A DNA stretch of 8,396 nt from positions 992-9,387 of the forward strand of contig JAKAJA010000049.1 in assembly GCA_021814085.1 (NCBI GenBank), in the 5' to 3' direction. Both the position numbers and the translations under genes were made by a program. Shown here one piece after another: positions 6,451 to 8,396 of the stretch; the stretch's first letter is position 1; each line of letters starts with the position of its first letter. The notes beneath the pieces are model-generated. The model was not told the origin of the DNA. It worked only from the letters and a program-made list of their open reading frames with translations, and did no database searches. This DNA comes from Acidobacteriota bacterium (GTDB lineage: Bacteria > Acidobacteriota > UBA4820 > DSQY01).

Positions 6451-6879
6451 ATGAGCATTTTCGAGTTGCCCAAGGCCATCCAGCTGGTCATCGTCACCCC
6501 CGAGCGGAACCTCGTGAGCCAGGAGGTGGACGAGGTGACCCTCCCTGGGGTGGAGGGCTACCTGGGCATCTTGCCGGGGCATACCCCCCTTCTGACTTCC
6601 CTCAAGATCGGGGAGATCAGGTATCGCCAGGGCAAGAGCGTAAACTACCTGTTCGTGTCCTGGGGATTTGTGGAGGTCCTGCCCGACCGGGTGACGGTCC
6701 TGGCGGACGTGGCTGAAACCCCTGAAGACATTGATGTTGTTGCGGCAAAGAAAGCTAGGGACGAGGCGGAGAAGAAGCTCAAAACCCCCGACTCCGAGTT
6801 CCTCGTCGCCCAAGTTGCCCTGGAGCAGGCCCTGGCGCGCATGCAGGTGGCCGCCAAGGCGGCGCCCCTTCCCAAGTAA
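6451..6879 (+). CDS. atpC: ATP synthase F1 subunit epsilon
   Basis: This 142-residue subunit sits at the foot of the rotor and can restrain ATP hydrolysis. The N-terminal beta-sandwich (about 1-90) has the family features IQLVIVTPERNLVSQEVDEV, VTLPGVEGYLGILPGHTPLL and a WGFVEVLPDRVTVLAD strand pair. The C-terminal helical hairpin runs from about 95 (AAKKARDEAEKKL) to 135 (VALEQALARMQVAAK), so the regulatory helices are present. AGGGATAGGA upstream (6437-6446) provides the ribosome site. It is the last atp gene. No terminator hairpin follows in the 41 nt before rpmH. Confidence 0.96.
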   Translation: MSIFELPKAIQLVIVTPERNLVSQEVDEVTLPGVEGYLGILPGHTPLLTSLKIGEIRYRQGKSVNYLFVSWGFVEVLPDRVTVLADVAETPEDIDVVAAKKARDEAEKKLKTPDSEFLVAQVALEQALARMQVAAKAAPLPK

Positions 6880-6920
6880 GTCCGAGACGTTACATAAACC
6901 CTTTATAGAGAGAAGGTCCC

Positions 6921-7058
6921 ATGAAGAGAACGTATCAGCCGAACAGGCACCGCCGGGCTAAGACACACGGGTTCCGGGCCCGCATGTCCACCAAGGGCGG
7001 GCGTGAGGTATTGGCGCGCAGGCGCGCCAAGGGGCGATGGCGGCTTACGCCAGCGTAA
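6921..7058 (+). CDS. rpmH: 50S ribosomal protein L34
   Basis: This 45-codon gene encodes a very basic protein opening MKRTYQPNRHRRAKTHGFRA, followed by RMSTKGGREVLARRRAKGR, an essentially complete L34. L34 binds 23S rRNA in the large ribosomal subunit. The C-terminus reads GRWRLTPA, where the family commonly ends in a basic KRL or RRL stretch plus one or two residues. The tryptophan codon comes from bases that also contain the rnpA ATG. AGAAGG (6911-6916) lies 4 nt before the ATG, a short spacing. It opens the rpmH-rnpA-yidD-yidC cluster and overlaps rnpA by 22 nt. Confidence 0.97.
   Translation: MKRTYQPNRHRRAKTHGFRARMSTKGGREVLARRRAKGRWRLTPA
7011..7030 (+). promoter_or_regulatory. Perfect inverted repeat just upstream of the rnpA start
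   Basis: TTGGCGCG (7011-7018) and CGCGCCAA (7023-7030) are exact reverse complements around the loop CAGG, all G:C or A:T. In RNA this would form an 8-bp hairpin ending 6 nt before the rnpA ATG. Its last two bases belong to AAGGGG (7029-7034), the only Shine-Dalgarno-like sequence there. It lies in rpmH codons for LARRRAK, so conservation of the protein or chance could explain it. Confidence 0.35.
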
Positions 7059-7417
7059 TTTCCCGTACCGGCCCCTTTCGAAAAGAAGACAAGGTCCGGA
7101 AGCGTCCGGAATACCTGTCTATCTACAGGCGGGCGGAGCCTATGTACACCGCCCGGCTGGTGTTTTATGCTTGCCCAGGTGGAGGTCCCAGACGGCTGGG
7201 GTGTACCGTCCCCAAGATCGTCGGCCCGGCGGTTGAACGCAACCGGCTCAAGCGGCTCATCCGGGAGGCCTTCCGCCGCACGAGGGAGCGCTTTCCCCAG
7301 GGGTGCGTGCTCGTCGTGAATGCCAAGCGCAGTGCTGCGGGGATGAAGATCGAGGACGTGCTGAGGGCCTTCCTCGATATCGCGGGACGGCTGGGCCGGG
7401 AGGAGGTCCTTCCGTGA
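7037..7417 (+). CDS. rnpA: Ribonuclease P protein component
   Basis: This is the 126-residue protein partner of RNase P RNA, which trims the 5' leader from precursor tRNAs. The family core is clear: an N-terminal basic stretch KVRKRPEYLSIYRRAEPMYT (19-38), then RRLGCTVPKIVGPAVERNRL and KRLIREAFRRTRE, with the RNR motif at 68-70. The C-terminal VLVVNAKRSAAGMKIEDVLRAF matches the last strand and helix. In KIVGPAVERNR, proline replaces the asparagine most often found there. ATG 7037 is the only reasonable start and lies inside rpmH, giving a 22-nt overlap. AAGGGG is only 2 nt upstream, so coupling to rpmH translation is likely. The stop overlaps the yidD GTG. Confidence 0.95.
   Translation: MAAYASVISRTGPFRKEDKVRKRPEYLSIYRRAEPMYTARLVFYACPGGGPRRLGCTVPKIVGPAVERNRLKRLIREAFRRTRERFPQGCVLVVNAKRSAAGMKIEDVLRAFLDIAGRLGREEVLP
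7401..7406 (+). promoter_or_regulatory. Strong ribosome binding site that fixes the yidD GTG start
   Basis: AGGAGG, a full Shine-Dalgarno match, lies 7 nt before GTG 7414 and inside the last rnpA codons. It supports the GTG start over the upstream in-frame ATG at 7303, which lies deep inside rnpA. Confidence 0.85.
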
Positions 7418-7644
7418 GGCGGCCCATCCTTTGGCTCATCAAGCTCTACCAGTGGACGCTCAGCCCGATCCTGGGCGGCGCCTGCCGGTTTTACCCCTCC
7501 TGCTCGAACTACACCTACGAGGCGGTGGAGCGCTACGGGGCTTTGCGGGGCGCATGGATGGGGGCGAAGCGCCTCCTGAGGTGCAACCCCTGGTACGAAG
7601 GTGGCTACGATCCCGTCCCAAAGCGGGCCGGTAAAGGGAGCTGA
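7414..7644 (+). CDS. yidD: Membrane protein insertion efficiency factor YidD
   Basis: This small basic protein of 76 residues belongs to the YidD family, which sits at the inner face of the cytoplasmic membrane and helps YidC and Sec place membrane proteins. The hallmark order is present: LIKLYQWTLSPILGGACRFYPSCSNY (8-33), YEAVERYGALRGAWMGAKRLLRCNPW (35-60), then GGYDPVP (63-69). The cysteines are C24, C30 and C57. It starts with GTG at 7414 behind an ideal AGGAGG, and the start overlaps the rnpA stop as GTGA. Two nt separate its stop from yidC. The length is normal for the family, and the gene order is the classic one. Confidence 0.96.
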   Translation: MRRPILWLIKLYQWTLSPILGGACRFYPSCSNYTYEAVERYGALRGAWMGAKRLLRCNPWYEGGYDPVPKRAGKGS

Positions 7645-7646
7645 CG

Positions 7647-8396
7647 ATGGAACAACTGGGACAAGAGGACCCTCAAAGCTTCAAGCGCCTCATCTGGGCC
7701 ATGGTCCTCATGGCGGCCGTCTTCGGGGCCACCTCGTATTTCTTGCGGCCCAAGAACGCACCAACCGCCCCCAAAACGGCTCAGACCGAGAAAGGGGCGG
7801 CACCCTCCGAGGCCAAGCCGTCCGGAACCGGGAAGCCTCCAGCGGCGGAAGCCGTGTTGGCGCAACCTATTGCACCAGAAGGGGTTGACCAGCCCGTAGC
7901 CGGTGAAAAGGAGGCAACCTTCACACTTGAAAACGACGACCTCCACCTGGAGTTTTCCAGCAAGGGAGCCGTCCTCGCCAAAGCCATCCTTAAGAAGTAC
8001 AGGGAAAAGGGCGGCCCGAATGATGATCTCGTCTCCCCCCTCGCCCCAGTTATGGGGTTGTACCCCATGGCGGTGGCCACGGGCGAAAAGGACTACGACG
8101 ATCTCGTTTCGGGGGCGCTGTTCCACGTGGAACAATCGGTGGGAACCACGGGTGCGCCGGTCCTGAAGATGTCCTGGGCCGACGGGAAGGGCAACGCCAT
8201 CACCAAGATCTTCACCCTTCCGTCCACTGGCTACGAGCTCGGCCTCCAGGTCTCCGGTCTGAAGGGGGGCAAGGCCTTGGGGCCCGTTCCGCTCACGTGG
8301 GGACCCGGTTTGGGACGGCTGCTCCAATCCCAGGTCAAGGACCGCTATTACCAGCAGGAGTATGTGGGGCTTTCTCAGGCGGGAGCCTTCAAGAAG
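7647..8396 (+). CDS. yidC: Membrane protein insertase YidC, N-terminal part (cut by the window edge)
   Basis: The frame from ATG 7647 stays open for 250 codons to the right edge. GGGAG (7636-7640) lies 6 nt upstream. The protein opens MEQLGQEDPQSFKR, then has one membrane helix at about 14-32 (LIWAMVLMAAVFGATSYFL). A low-complexity Pro/Ala/Lys linker (about 35-85) follows, then the start of the periplasmic beta-supersandwich: FTLENDDLHLEFSSKGAVL (about 92-110), ITKIFTLPSTGYELGLQVSG and TWGPGLGR. This is the layout of the long YidC of Gram-negative-type bacteria. The conserved five-helix insertase core lies beyond the window. YidC inserts membrane proteins, including F0 subunits, alone or with SecYEG. 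Position after yidD confirms the call. Confidence 0.93.
   Translation, partial: MEQLGQEDPQSFKRLIWAMVLMAAVFGATSYFLRPKNAPTAPKTAQTEKGAAPSEAKPSGTGKPPAAEAVLAQPIAPEGVDQPVAGEKEATFTLENDDLHLEFSSKGAVLAKAILKKYREKGGPNDDLVSPLAPVMGLYPMAVATGEKDYDDLVSGALFHVEQSVGTTGAPVLKMSWADGKGNAITKIFTLPSTGYELGLQVSGLKGGKALGPVPLTWGPGLGRLLQSQVKDRYYQQEYVGLSQAGAFKK

Noticed and set aside
6869..6896. Promoter TTCCCA-16 nt-TACATA before rpmH
   Set aside because: Both boxes match the consensus poorly, and the -35 box lies in the atpC end; support is too weak for a feature.
7303..7413. Longer yidD starting at ATG 7303
   Set aside because: The extra 37 residues lie inside rnpA and are not part of the YidD family; AGGAGG fixes GTG 7414.
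7605..8327. A 240-codon open frame on the minus strand across yidC
   Set aside because: The + strand frame from 7647 matches YidC order and composition; the minus frame is low-complexity and unlike any family I know.

Overview
The window is an ordinary but densely packed bacterial housekeeping region. It is G+C-rich by eye, with strongly G/C-biased third codon positions. Nearly all genes lie on the + strand, and start and stop codons often overlap. No mobile element, CRISPR array, rRNA gene or defence system is visible. The ATP synthase locus encodes two b-type stalk subunits (b' and b) and lacks the a and c subunit genes. This split arrangement is known in Deltaproteobacteria-like and Acidobacteriota-like lineages, so a bacterium of that kind is my best guess, with low confidence.

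Layout. Positions 1-674 hold the tail of a small transcription unit: an unrecognised protein ending in an Ig-like or carboxypeptidase-regulatory-like beta domain, translationally coupled (ATGA overlap) to the sulfur carrier ThiS. Positions 675-784 are filled by an imperfect palindrome whose arms are built of 8-nt units. Next comes tRNA-Val(UAC) on the - strand (785-859) with a convincing promoter at 871-899. A divergent promoter at 952-978 faces the other way and should drive the ATP synthase genes.

Positions 1023-6879 are atpF'-atpF-atpH-atpA-atpG-atpD-atpC, encoding b', b, delta, alpha, gamma, beta and epsilon. All have family-typical lengths and intact motifs, and spacing runs from -17 to +14 nt. 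After a 41-nt gap with no terminator comes the conserved rpmH-rnpA-yidD-yidC cluster: ribosomal protein L34, the RNase P protein, and two membrane-protein insertion factors. yidC is cut off by the right edge after 250 codons.

How they work together. The atp genes supply all of F1 and the peripheral stalk of F0; a and c must be encoded elsewhere. In E. coli, YidC helps insert F0 subunits, so the direct join between the atp genes and the rpmH-yidC cluster is functionally suggestive. I did not find an undescribed system. The observations most worth checking are the 8-nt-periodic palindrome, the rpmH/rnpA overlap with a perfect inverted repeat next to the rnpA start, and the atpC-rpmH junction.
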